DNA from: JAKVAV01 sp964651785 | GTDB lineage: Bacteria > Bacteroidota > Bacteroidia > Flavobacteriales_D > Cryomorphaceae | Length of the DNA: 64,000 bases | Direction: 5' to 3' | Assembly: GCA_964651785.1 (NCBI GenBank) | Contig: CAZYWJ010000007.1 | Coordinates: 1-64,000 of the forward strand | Shown: positions 24,176 to 32,704 of the stretch, one piece after another | Position numbering within the stretch: position 1 is the stretch's first letter | Layout: each line of letters opens with the position of its first letter | Made by a program: the position numbers and the translations under genes | Notes under the pieces: model-generated | The model's database searches: none | What the model was told of the DNA's origin: nothing | What the model saw: the letters and a program-made list of their open reading frames with translations, nothing else

Positions 24176-26958
24176 TCATCGGAAGTGGTCCGATTGTAAT
24201 TGGTCAAGCCTGCGAATTTGACTATTCCGGTTCTCAAGCTTCGCGCTCCTTGCGTGAAGAGGGAATTGAGGTGACGCTGATTAATTCCAATCCCGCTACC
24301 ATCATGACTGATGAAGTAGTGGCTGATAATATTTACCTCAAACCACTAGAGCCGGAATACATCGAGGAGATTTTAGAGAAACACAATATCGATGCCGTTC
24401 TACCTACTATGGGTGGTCAAACAGCCCTCAATCTCGCCATCAAATGTGATGAGTTGGGAATTTGGGAGCGCTTTGGCGTGAAGATGATCGGTGTGGACAT
24501 TAATGCTATCGATGTAACGGAAAATCGAGAAGCTTTCAGAAAGCTAATGGAGTCAATAGGGGTGGGGATGGCGCCTCAGGCTACGGCCAATTCTTTCCTT
24601 GAAGGAAAAGAAATTGCGCAAAAATTTGGTTTCCCTTTGTGCATTCGCTCGAGCTATACGCTGGGGGGAGCAGGAGCGGGAATCGTTCACGACCAAAAAG
24701 ATTTCGACAGCTTGTTAACGAGAGGTTTGCACGCCTCTCCGATTCATGAGGTAATGATCGATAAAGCATTGCTGGGATGGAAGGAGTTCGAGCTGGAGCT
24801 TTTGCGTGATTCCAACGATAATGTGGTCATCATTTGTTCCGTGGAAAATATGGATCCTATGGGAATTCATACGGGCGACAGCATTACCGTGGCGCCGGCA
24901 ATGACCTTAAGCGATCATACCTATCAGCGCATGCGTGATATGGCTTTTAAAATGATGCGGTCGATCGGAAATTTTGCCGGAGGTTGTAATGTTCAATTTG
25001 CCGTGAGCCCGGATGAAAAGGAAGACATCATTGCCATTGAAATCAATCCGCGTGTATCGCGGTCTTCGGCTTTGGCCTCAAAAGCTACGGGTTATCCCAT
25101 AGCCAAAGTAGCGGCAAAATTGGCCATCGGTTATCATTTGGATGAATTGAAAAATCAAATTACCCAAACTACCTCGGCCTTTTTTGAGCCTACCTTGGAT
25201 TACGTGATCGTGAAAATCCCTCGTTGGAATTTTGACAAATTTAAAGGTGCCGATCGGGAGCTTGGGCTGCAGATGAAAGCCGTAGGTGAAGTAATGGGAA
25301 TTGGCAGAAGCTTTCAGGAAGCGCTCCAAAAAGCTTGTCAATCACTCGAAATAAAACGTAACGGATTGGGTGCTGATGGTCGTGAATTGAAAGATCAAGC
25401 TAAAATCTTGCACAGTTTGGAGCATCCGAGCTGGAACAGGCTTTTCCATATTTACGATGCCATTAAGCTGGGAATTCCATTTAAAACGATTCACGAAAAG
25501 ACCAAAATTGACTATTGGTTTTTAAAGCAGATTGAGGATCTGATTCTTCTGGAAAATAAAATTGAAAAACACTCACTTGATTCGCTACCGAAGGAATTGC
25601 TGTTTGAAGCGAAACAAAAAGGATATGCGGATCGACAGATCGCACATCTTCTGCGCTGCTTGGAAAGCGAAGTGTTCACCAAGCGAAATGAGTTGGGCAT
25701 TAAGCGGGTTTACAAATTGGTCGATACTTGTGCTGCAGAGTTTGAGGCTAAAACTCCATATTACTACAGCACCTTCGAAGATGAAAACGAGTCGATGGTA
25801 AGCGATCGAAAAAAGGTAGTAGTATTGGGCTCGGGCCCGAATCGAATTGGTCAGGGTATCGAGTTTGACTACTGCTGTGTACACGGTGTGCTTGCCGCGA
25901 AAGAATGTGGCTACGAGACCATCATGATCAATTGCAACCCCGAAACGGTTTCCACCGATTTTGATACGGCGGACAAATTGTACTTCGAGCCCGTTTTTTG
26001 GGAGCACATCTACGATATCATTCTTCACGAAAAACCTGAAGGAGTGATCGTGCAATTAGGAGGGCAGACTGCTTTGAAATTGGCTGAAAAGCTGGATCGT
26101 TATGGAATCAAAGTGATTGGTACCAGCTATGAAGCATTGGATTTGGCCGAAGATCGCGGAAGCTTTTCCAAGCTTTTGAAAGAAAACGATGTGCCTTATC
26201 CGAAATTCGGCGTGGTAGACAATGCCGAGCAATCGCTGGAATTGGCTGATGAGCTTGGTTTTCCCTTGTTGGTTCGACCATCTTACGTTTTGGGAGGGCA
26301 GCAGATGAAGATTGTGATTAATAAAGAAGAATTGGAAACGCATGTCGTAAACATCCTTCGGGATATGCCCGACAATAAAATCCTTCTCGACCACTTTCTC
26401 AGTGGAGCCATCGAAGCTGAGGCAGATGCCATTTGCGATGGTGAAAATGTGTACATCATCGGAGTAATGCAGCACATAGAACCCGCGGGGATACACTCGG
26501 GCGATTCATATGCCGTTTTGCCACCTTACAATTTGGGAGATTTGATCATCGAGCAAATTGAAGCAATTACTAAAAAAATAGCCATTGCTTTGAAGACCGT
26601 CGGATTGATCAATATTCAATTTGCGATTAAAGACGATGTGGTCTATGTAATTGAAGCCAATCCTCGTGCTTCGCGTACGGTGCCATTCATTGCCAAAGCA
26701 TATGGCGAGCCTTACGTAAAATATGCAACGATGGTAATGCTTGGCGAGAAAAAAGTTACGGACTTTAATTTCAAGCCGAATAAAAGAGGGTATGCGATTA
26801 AAATTCCCGTTTTCTCTTTCGATAAATTTCCGAATGTGAACAAGGAGCTCGGCCCTGAGATGAAATCCACCGGAGAAGCGATTCGTTTCATAGATACCTT
26901 AATGGATCCCTTCTTCCGAAAGATATACAGCGAGCGAAACCTCTACCTAAGTCGCTAA
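24142..26958 (+). CDS. carB: Carbamoyl-phosphate synthase large chain
   Basis: CarB makes carbamoyl phosphate from bicarbonate, ammonia delivered by CarA and two ATP, feeding pyrimidine and arginine synthesis. The 938 residues hold two homologous synthase halves: IGSGPIVIGQACEFDYSGSQ at the N-terminus with the first ATP-grasp, and LGSGPNRIGQGIEFDYCCVH near 560 with the second ATP-grasp, ending KIYSERNLYLSR. The approximately 130-residue C-terminal methylglyoxal-synthase-like regulatory domain of the 1070-residue E. coli type is absent; I recall that Flavobacteriia commonly have this shorter form. carA is not nearby. A leader with its own promoter and ORF precedes it. Confidence 0.96.
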   Translation: MPRDRSIRSVLIIGSGPIVIGQACEFDYSGSQASRSLREEGIEVTLINSNPATIMTDEVVADNIYLKPLEPEYIEEILEKHNIDAVLPTMGGQTALNLAIKCDELGIWERFGVKMIGVDINAIDVTENREAFRKLMESIGVGMAPQATANSFLEGKEIAQKFGFPLCIRSSYTLGGAGAGIVHDQKDFDSLLTRGLHASPIHEVMIDKALLGWKEFELELLRDSNDNVVIICSVENMDPMGIHTGDSITVAPAMTLSDHTYQRMRDMAFKMMRSIGNFAGGCNVQFAVSPDEKEDIIAIEINPRVSRSSALASKATGYPIAKVAAKLAIGYHLDELKNQITQTTSAFFEPTLDYVIVKIPRWNFDKFKGADRELGLQMKAVGEVMGIGRSFQEALQKACQSLEIKRNGLGADGRELKDQAKILHSLEHPSWNRLFHIYDAIKLGIPFKTIHEKTKIDYWFLKQIEDLILLENKIEKHSLDSLPKELLFEAKQKGYADRQIAHLLRCLESEVFTKRNELGIKRVYKLVDTCAAEFEAKTPYYYSTFEDENESMVSDRKKVVVLGSGPNRIGQGIEFDYCCVHGVLAAKECGYETIMINCNPETVSTDFDTADKLYFEPVFWEHIYDIILHEKPEGVIVQLGGQTALKLAEKLDRYGIKVIGTSYEALDLAEDRGSFSKLLKENDVPYPKFGVVDNAEQSLELADELGFPLLVRPSYVLGGQQMKIVINKEELETHVVNILRDMPDNKILLDHFLSGAIEAEADAICDGENVYIIGVMQHIEPAGIHSGDSYAVLPPYNLGDLIIEQIEAITKKIAIALKTVGLINIQFAIKDDVVYVIEANPRASRTVPFIAKAYGEPYVKYATMVMLGEKKVTDFNFKPNKRGYAIKIPVFSFDKFPNVNKELGPEMKSTGEAIRFIDTLMDPFFRKIYSERNLYLSR

Positions 26959-26969
26959 CCGAATCTCTC

Positions 26970-26977
26970 TATCTTTG
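26970..26977 (+). promoter_or_regulatory. -7 box for the DUF4834-YfhO operon
   Basis: TATCTTTG fits TAnnTTTG and lies eight bases before the ATG at 26986, in the 27 bases after carB. No -33 element is seen. Confidence 0.5.
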
Positions 26978-26985
26978 CAGGCATT

Positions 26986-27246
26986 ATGATTATGGAAGAG
27001 GCAAGTTTGTCAGGCGTATTCCGAATGATATTGATCATTTTGGCCATCTATTTTCTGGTGCGGCTGCTGGGCAGGTTGGTAATGCCTTTTATGAATAATA
27101 GCAATACTTCTAGCAGGCAAAGCTCCCGAAGAGAGGATGATAGAAAAGAGGGTGAGGTAACCATAGAATATACCGATAAAAATAAAAAGAACCGAAAAGG
27201 AGATTCAGGAGAGGGAGATTACGTAGACTTTGAAGAATTGGATTAA
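26986..27246 (+). CDS. DUF4834-like small membrane protein
   Basis: The 86-residue protein has one N-terminal membrane helix (FRMILIILAIYFLVRLLGRLV) followed by a charged, probably disordered cytoplasmic tail ending YVDFEELD. Size and layout match the Bacteroidota family DUF4834, of unknown function. An ATG six bases later (26992) is an equal start. The YfhO gene begins one base after its stop, so the two form an operon, which I recall as a frequent arrangement in Flavobacteriia. Confidence 0.75.
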   Translation: MIMEEASLSGVFRMILIILAIYFLVRLLGRLVMPFMNNSNTSSRQSSRREDDRKEGEVTIEYTDKNKKNRKGDSGEGDYVDFEELD

Positions 27247-27247
27247 T

Positions 27248-29947
27248 ATGAAACACCCGTTAGTTAAGCGATTTCTGCCTCACCTTATAGCCGTATTTTC
27301 TTTTTTGGCTATTAGTGCCATTTATTTCTATCCGGCTTTTAACGGATACAAATTAAATCAGGGAGACGTTACCAATTTCCGCGGTATGGCGCAGGAAATT
27401 ATTGAATATCGCCGTATGTACGGAGAAGACCCTCTCTGGACAAACTCCATGTTTGGAGGTATGCCTGCTTATCAGATTTCCGTGCAGCATTCGAATGACG
27501 TTATCGGTATATTGGATGAGGTAATTACCTTGGGATTACCACGGCCTGCAAATTATCTGTTCCTCTATCTTTTGGGATTCTACATTCTGATGCTTTCGCT
27601 CAGAGTCAAACCTGCCACGGCGGCTATAGGAGCATTGGCGTTCGCATTTTCGAGTTATTACTTTATCATATTGGAGGCGGGCCACAACACTAAGGCACAT
27701 GCCATAGGATACATGGCTCCGATTCTGGCCGGAATCATTTGGGCTTATCGAGGAAAATTTCTGTTTGGCGGAGCCGTAGCTGCTCTCTTTGTGGCTTTAG
27801 AAGTAGGGGCCAATCACGTTCAAATTACTTACTATCTTGGTTTCTTGGTGCTCTTTGTGGCTTTGGTTTATGCTATTCGAGCCGTTCGTCAGCAAAAAGT
27901 AAAGGAGTATGCTAAAGCTTCCGTAGTTCTGTTGATTGCCGCTGCATTAGGGATAGCCGCAAATCTCAACAACTTATGGCCTACGTACGAATATGGTCAG
28001 TACTCCATTCGAGGTGCAACGGAATTAACCGTCAGACCCGATGGAAGTTCGAATGAAGCCAATACCACGGCTGGCTTGGACCGTGATTACGTGACCCAAT
28101 GGAGTTATGGCATTCAAGAAACATTAACGCTTTTGGTGCCCAATCTTATGGGAGGCGAATCGGGGGCATTGATTGATCAAAATACGCAAAAGGAAAACCC
28201 GCAGCTTTACAGAGAAATAGCTCAAGGATATCAGGCTACGCAGGTTTTTCCTAATACCTATTGGGGTGACCAGCCGTTTACCAGCGGCCCGGTTTACTTT
28301 GGAGCCACGGTATTTCTGCTTTTTTTGCTCGGTTTGGTCTTCGTAAGGAAGCGATTGAAATGGGCTTTGTTGGCTACAGCCATTCTCACCATCGCCTTGG
28401 CATGGGGAAAGAATTTCATGGGGTTAACTGATTTTTTCTTAGACTATTTGCCCGGGTACGACAAGTTCAGAGCCGTCACCATTATCTTATCCATTACGGG
28501 ACTTGTATTTCCCTTATTGGGATTTCTCTTCTTACGCCGTGTACAGATGAAGCCTGAAGTAATTTCAGAAAACCCGAAATTATTTTTTGGAATAGCCGGT
28601 GGCGTGTTGCTCATTTTATTGGCACTTGTGGTAGCACCCCAATTATTTTTCAATTTTTTAAGTACCCGCGAAAACGAGATATTCAGCAATCTGTCTCAAG
28701 GCGAATCGGGTGCGGCAGTGTTGCAATACGTCTCTGCGCTACAAGAAGCGCGAGCTGACTTATTGGTCGCCGATGCTTTGAGATCACTCCTTTTTGTTTT
28801 GTTGACCTCTGTGGTTATTTGGTTTTTCGCTAAAGGGAAACTCAACGAAAAAGTTTTACTGGCTTCGATGGCTGTTTTGGTAGTAGGAGACCTATGGCCG
28901 ATAGCGAAGCGCTACGTGAACAATGAAAAGGATCGAGGCCGATATATTGCTTGGCAACCCGAAGAATCGGTGACCGCCGCATACCCTGTAGCCGGAGCCG
29001 ATAAGTATATCCTGGATCGTGAAATCGAAATGAATCCTCGAGTAGGAGATGCCGTAAATGCGGCGGTAGCTGAATTTCGCGCTGAAGCGAAAAAAGATGT
29101 TTCAAAGAGAGCCGGTCAGGCTGAAATTGATGATGTTAAATTTGCCGCATTACGCTTTAGTACGGATTATCGGGTATTGAATTTGAACGGTCCCTTTCAA
29201 GAGTCCAGAACATCTTATTTTCACAATTCTTTAGGGGGATATCACGGGGCCAAACTCAAACGAATTCAAGAGCTGTACGATTTTCACATTTCAAAAGAGA
29301 TAGCTGCCCTTAGTTCAGTATTGCAAGCAAAACCGGATGTAAATTCGGTTGACCGCGCCGTGAAGAATATGGATGTAGCAAATATGCTTAATACCAAGTA
29401 CATCATATACAATCCCGAGGCTCCACCTTTTGAAAATGATTATGCCTTTGGTCCGGCATGGTTTGTAGAATTTATCGATGTAGCTGAAAGCGCAGATGAG
29501 GAGATTTTAGCATTGGATGAGCTCGACTTACGTACTGAAGCCGTTATCCATTCTGATTTCAGCGATGCCGTGGCTGATTTCACCTATCAGGAATCTGCCG
29601 ATGCGGCCATTGCTGTGGAAGAGCATTTGCCGAATTACATCAGCTACTTGTATGATTCGCCGGTTCCACAAGCCGTTGTTTTCTCTGAGATTTATTACCC
29701 GGAAGGCTGGAATGCATACGTAGACGGTGAGCCCGTAGAGCATTTTCGTGCAAATTACACCCTTCGAGCTATGATTGTTCCTGCGGGCAGTCATAAGATT
29801 GAGTTCAGGTTTGAACCATCTACTTACGAAACGGCTTCCATCATAAGTACGAGCGCAGGATTAGTCGTTTTCTTTTTCTTCTTATTTGCGATTTATCGCA
29901 ACTTTAAGACACCTGAAAAGGATATTTACGAGGATTTGATGAGTTAG
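27248..29947 (+). CDS. YfhO family membrane protein
   Basis: This protein of 899 residues starts with LPHLIAVFSFLAISAIYFYP and has about 12 or more membrane helices through residue 560, then a soluble region, and a last helix near the C-terminus (ISTSAGLVVFFFFLFAIYR) after a beta-rich domain with YYPEGWNAYVDGEPV. That GW-A--DG pattern and overall layout fit the YfhO family, linked to glycosylation of wall or surface polymers. The ATG at 27248, one base after the DUF4834 stop, is chosen over an earlier TTG at 27230. A glycosyltransferase gene follows closely. Confidence 0.85.
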   Translation: MKHPLVKRFLPHLIAVFSFLAISAIYFYPAFNGYKLNQGDVTNFRGMAQEIIEYRRMYGEDPLWTNSMFGGMPAYQISVQHSNDVIGILDEVITLGLPRPANYLFLYLLGFYILMLSLRVKPATAAIGALAFAFSSYYFIILEAGHNTKAHAIGYMAPILAGIIWAYRGKFLFGGAVAALFVALEVGANHVQITYYLGFLVLFVALVYAIRAVRQQKVKEYAKASVVLLIAAALGIAANLNNLWPTYEYGQYSIRGATELTVRPDGSSNEANTTAGLDRDYVTQWSYGIQETLTLLVPNLMGGESGALIDQNTQKENPQLYREIAQGYQATQVFPNTYWGDQPFTSGPVYFGATVFLLFLLGLVFVRKRLKWALLATAILTIALAWGKNFMGLTDFFLDYLPGYDKFRAVTIILSITGLVFPLLGFLFLRRVQMKPEVISENPKLFFGIAGGVLLILLALVVAPQLFFNFLSTRENEIFSNLSQGESGAAVLQYVSALQEARADLLVADALRSLLFVLLTSVVIWFFAKGKLNEKVLLASMAVLVVGDLWPIAKRYVNNEKDRGRYIAWQPEESVTAAYPVAGADKYILDREIEMNPRVGDAVNAAVAEFRAEAKKDVSKRAGQAEIDDVKFAALRFSTDYRVLNLNGPFQESRTSYFHNSLGGYHGAKLKRIQELYDFHISKEIAALSSVLQAKPDVNSVDRAVKNMDVANMLNTKYIIYNPEAPPFENDYAFGPAWFVEFIDVAESADEEILALDELDLRTEAVIHSDFSDAVADFTYQESADAAIAVEEHLPNYISYLYDSPVPQAVVFSEIYYPEGWNAYVDGEPVEHFRANYTLRAMIVPAGSHKIEFRFEPSTYETASIISTSAGLVVFFFFLFAIYRNFKTPEKDIYEDLMS

Positions 29948-30002
29948 GGCGATCATTTCCGATTCAGTTTTGAAGCTTAAATTGCACAATGATCTTACAG
30001 AA

Positions 30003-31265
30003 TTGAAAACCGTTTTGGTCATAACCTACTACTGGCCGCCTGCAGGTGGAGCGGGAGTGCAGCGGTGGTTGAAGATGTCGAAATACCTTCCTGAGTTTGG
30101 GATTGAGCCGATAATCCTTACCGTTGATCCGGGGTTTGCTTCTTATCCGGTTAAAGATGAGAGTTTACCGGGCGAAGTTGCGGCAAACATGCGAGTTATT
30201 CGAACGAAGAGCTTTGAGCCTCTGCAGATTTATTCTCGCATTTTCGGTCATAAAAATGTGCCGTACAGCGGTTTTGCAAATGTGGAAACCGAGAGTCTTT
30301 TTTCGAAACTTTCACGGTGGGTAAGAGGTAATTTTTTTATTCCTGACGCACGCAAGGGTTGGAACAAATATGCATTGGCGGCCGCGAGAAAACTTCTGAA
30401 AGAAGAGTCGATCGAGACTGTCATCACTACCGGTCCGCCGCATAGTACCCACCTGATAGGGCAAAAGCTGAAAAAAGAATTTGAAATTAATTGGGTAGCT
30501 GACTTTCGAGATCCGTGGACGGATATCTATTACTATGATAAGTTAATGCACGGCCCTCGAGCAAAACGATTGGACCGGCGATATGAATCGGTAGTGCTTC
30601 GGAAAAGCGACTTGGTGTTTTCAGTCTGTCCTTCCAATCAAAAAGTGCTTAGATCCAAGTTATCTGAAAAGTTAAAAGACAAAGTTGTTTTACTGCCCAA
30701 TGGATTTGACGAATCCGACTTCACGGATCGAGTGAGTCCGGCAAATGAAGTTTTTACCATGGCCTATACCGGTACAATGGCAGCCGGATATAATTTCAAC
30801 CCATTGTTTCAAGCCCTTTCAAAGTTTGAAATGGAGTGGAAGTTAATTATTGCCGGATCCATTTCCCCTGAAGTAGCACAAGAGCTTGAAAAACTTAATC
30901 TGGCGCAGAAAGTAGACTTTCGAGGCTATGTGGACCATGATGAGGTATTGAAAATTCTGACACGCGCCGATTTACTACTCCATGTTTTGCCGAAAGGCGA
31001 AAAAGGTACTACCGGTAAACTATTTGAATACATCGGTTCGGGAAAACCCATTTTAAATCTCGGGCCAAAAAAGGGAGATTCAGCGTTTTATATTGATGAC
31101 GCCAATGCGGGTAAAACCTTTTCTGATCAGGAAATTGATGAGATGGTAGAATTTATGGGAAAAGCCTCTACCAAAAAAGTGGAGAATGATTCGGTGCGCC
31201 TTTTGCACTCACGTCGGGCACGGGCTAAGCTATTAATGGAATTTGTGGACCAATTGAGTGAATAG
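30003..31265 (+). CDS. Glycosyltransferase family 4-like protein
   Basis: The protein of about 420 residues has a GT-B fold: N-terminal TVLVITYYWPPAGGAGVQRWL binding the acceptor side, then SVCPSNQKVL, VLLPNGFDESDF, and the donor-binding GTTGKLFEYIGSGKPIL. Relatives usually begin at the KTVLVI strand, so a TTG at 30003 is the likely start; an earlier TTG at 29970 would add eleven residues. It follows YfhO by 55 bases and is probably transcribed with it. Sugar and acceptor are unknown. It ends six bases before the convergent glycosyltransferase gene. Confidence 0.85.
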   Translation: MKTVLVITYYWPPAGGAGVQRWLKMSKYLPEFGIEPIILTVDPGFASYPVKDESLPGEVAANMRVIRTKSFEPLQIYSRIFGHKNVPYSGFANVETESLFSKLSRWVRGNFFIPDARKGWNKYALAAARKLLKEESIETVITTGPPHSTHLIGQKLKKEFEINWVADFRDPWTDIYYYDKLMHGPRAKRLDRRYESVVLRKSDLVFSVCPSNQKVLRSKLSEKLKDKVVLLPNGFDESDFTDRVSPANEVFTMAYTGTMAAGYNFNPLFQALSKFEMEWKLIIAGSISPEVAQELEKLNLAQKVDFRGYVDHDEVLKILTRADLLLHVLPKGEKGTTGKLFEYIGSGKPILNLGPKKGDSAFYIDDANAGKTFSDQEIDEMVEFMGKASTKKVENDSVRLLHSRRARAKLLMEFVDQLSE

Positions 31266-31271
31266 CAAGGA

Positions 31272-32462
31272 TTAACTTCGCGAGACCAAAACTTTTTCAT
31301 AAAGAGCCACAATTCGCTCGCCCATATGCTCAGTATTGAATTTTTCCAGCACGGCTCTCCGTCCGTTTTTTCCCATCTTTTCTCGTTCTTCGGGATGATT
31401 TGCCAGAAATTCCGCCTGTTTTGCAAAATCATGCGCACTGTCATCTTTATGGGAGAGACCGCATTCTTCGCTTTCGGCCAAGGTTTGCTGAGGAGCACAA
31501 TTGCTTACTAAAATGGGTTTTGCAAAATACATGTATTGATACACCTTATTTGCTATCCCCGATTCATGTTGTGGATTTTTTAAGATGGGGGAAATTGCAA
31601 TGTCCATCTTTGCCAAATATTGGCCCAATTCATTCAAAGGGATCCACGGAATATGCTCGACATATTCGGCCATAACCTCATTTTCGAAATACAGACGGTC
31701 ATTTTTATGAACCTTTCCGGCAATATGAAGCTCTGCATCAATTCCCTTCTCTCTTAACAGTCTCACACCACGAGAAGCTATATGCAGTCCCCGACTTCTT
31801 CCGATCATTCCGAAGTAGAAGATTCTTAAAGTGCTATCTCTGTTTTCCTCAGCGCTTTCTTGTTGATTGAAGAATTCCATATCCGGAACATTCGGGTAAA
31901 TAGCAAAAGAAGTTGAGTTAAGCTTTGGATATTGCTTTTGCAGAAGGTCTTTATACTCTTCGCTCAAAGCAATAATTCCCTCAGCTTTAGGCAAAAACTC
32001 TTTCTCCACTTTTTTCCAATGACCGTAATTTACAAAAAGTCTGTGCGGAAATTTTTTAGTCCAAGAGTATGTTTGAAAGGCGGCGTGGTAATTTTCGTGC
32101 AGGTCAACAATTACAGGTAGGTCTTTGCCGTGAGCCGATAAGATGGCCGGAGGAAGCATGTATAAGTCATGAACGTGAAGCAAATCCGGTTGAATCTCTC
32201 GGATGAATTTCCCGATTCTCTTTTTCCAGAATGACTGAAACAGACCCAAAGTCGTATCGCTGATGAATCTGAATTTGTCGACGATTGATCCGGTTTGTAC
32301 GAGAGTCAGGTCTAAGTCAGCCAGCTTGTCAGGATGCTGTATTCTTTCTGCACCGCATAATACGTAAATACTGAATTTTTCTTTCAGAATATTGATTTCA
32401 TTCAGCACTCGTACATCGATTGAGAGATCGTTAATCAGAATTATTCCGACATGCTTTTTCAT
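31272..32462 (-). CDS. Glycosyltransferase, GT-B fold
   Basis: The 396-residue protein starts KKHVGIILINDLSIDVRVLNE, a pattern of GT-B enzymes acting on surface saccharides, and continues LLHVHDLYMLPPAI, IVDLHENYHA and a donor domain with FYFGMIGRSRGLH, LHIAGKVH and SGIANKVYQYMYFAKPIL. No membrane helix is seen. It is convergent with the family 4-like enzyme. The 242 bases upstream hold no clear TAnnTTTG box. Its partner genes are not obvious from the neighbourhood. Confidence 0.85.
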   Translation of the reverse strand: MKKHVGIILINDLSIDVRVLNEINILKEKFSIYVLCGAERIQHPDKLADLDLTLVQTGSIVDKFRFISDTTLGLFQSFWKKRIGKFIREIQPDLLHVHDLYMLPPAILSAHGKDLPVIVDLHENYHAAFQTYSWTKKFPHRLFVNYGHWKKVEKEFLPKAEGIIALSEEYKDLLQKQYPKLNSTSFAIYPNVPDMEFFNQQESAEENRDSTLRIFYFGMIGRSRGLHIASRGVRLLREKGIDAELHIAGKVHKNDRLYFENEVMAEYVEHIPWIPLNELGQYLAKMDIAISPILKNPQHESGIANKVYQYMYFAKPILVSNCAPQQTLAESEECGLSHKDDSAHDFAKQAEFLANHPEEREKMGKNGRRAVLEKFNTEHMGERIVALYEKVLVSRS

Positions 32463-32704
32463 AGGAGCAAGAAACAGAATTTTTCACATTCATTTATACG
32501 CTTATCAGTCAGTTTCGGAGCTAGATTGCGTGATAACTTACTTGCGAAATATTTTCTGTGAAATACTTTGTTCAGTAGTTCTTATATGAAATAAATCCTG
32601 ATTGAGATACAGAATTTGGGAATCTGAATTGGTAAAGGGAATAAACTTATTCTGCCTTATTACAATCTCTCTATGTACAACCAAAGAAAACCTTTTGAAT
32701 AGCC

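Noticed and set aside
25585..26496. Two minus-strand ORFs of about 150 codons inside carB
   Set aside because: Antisense shadows of a well-conserved gene with no family resemblance or own promoter.
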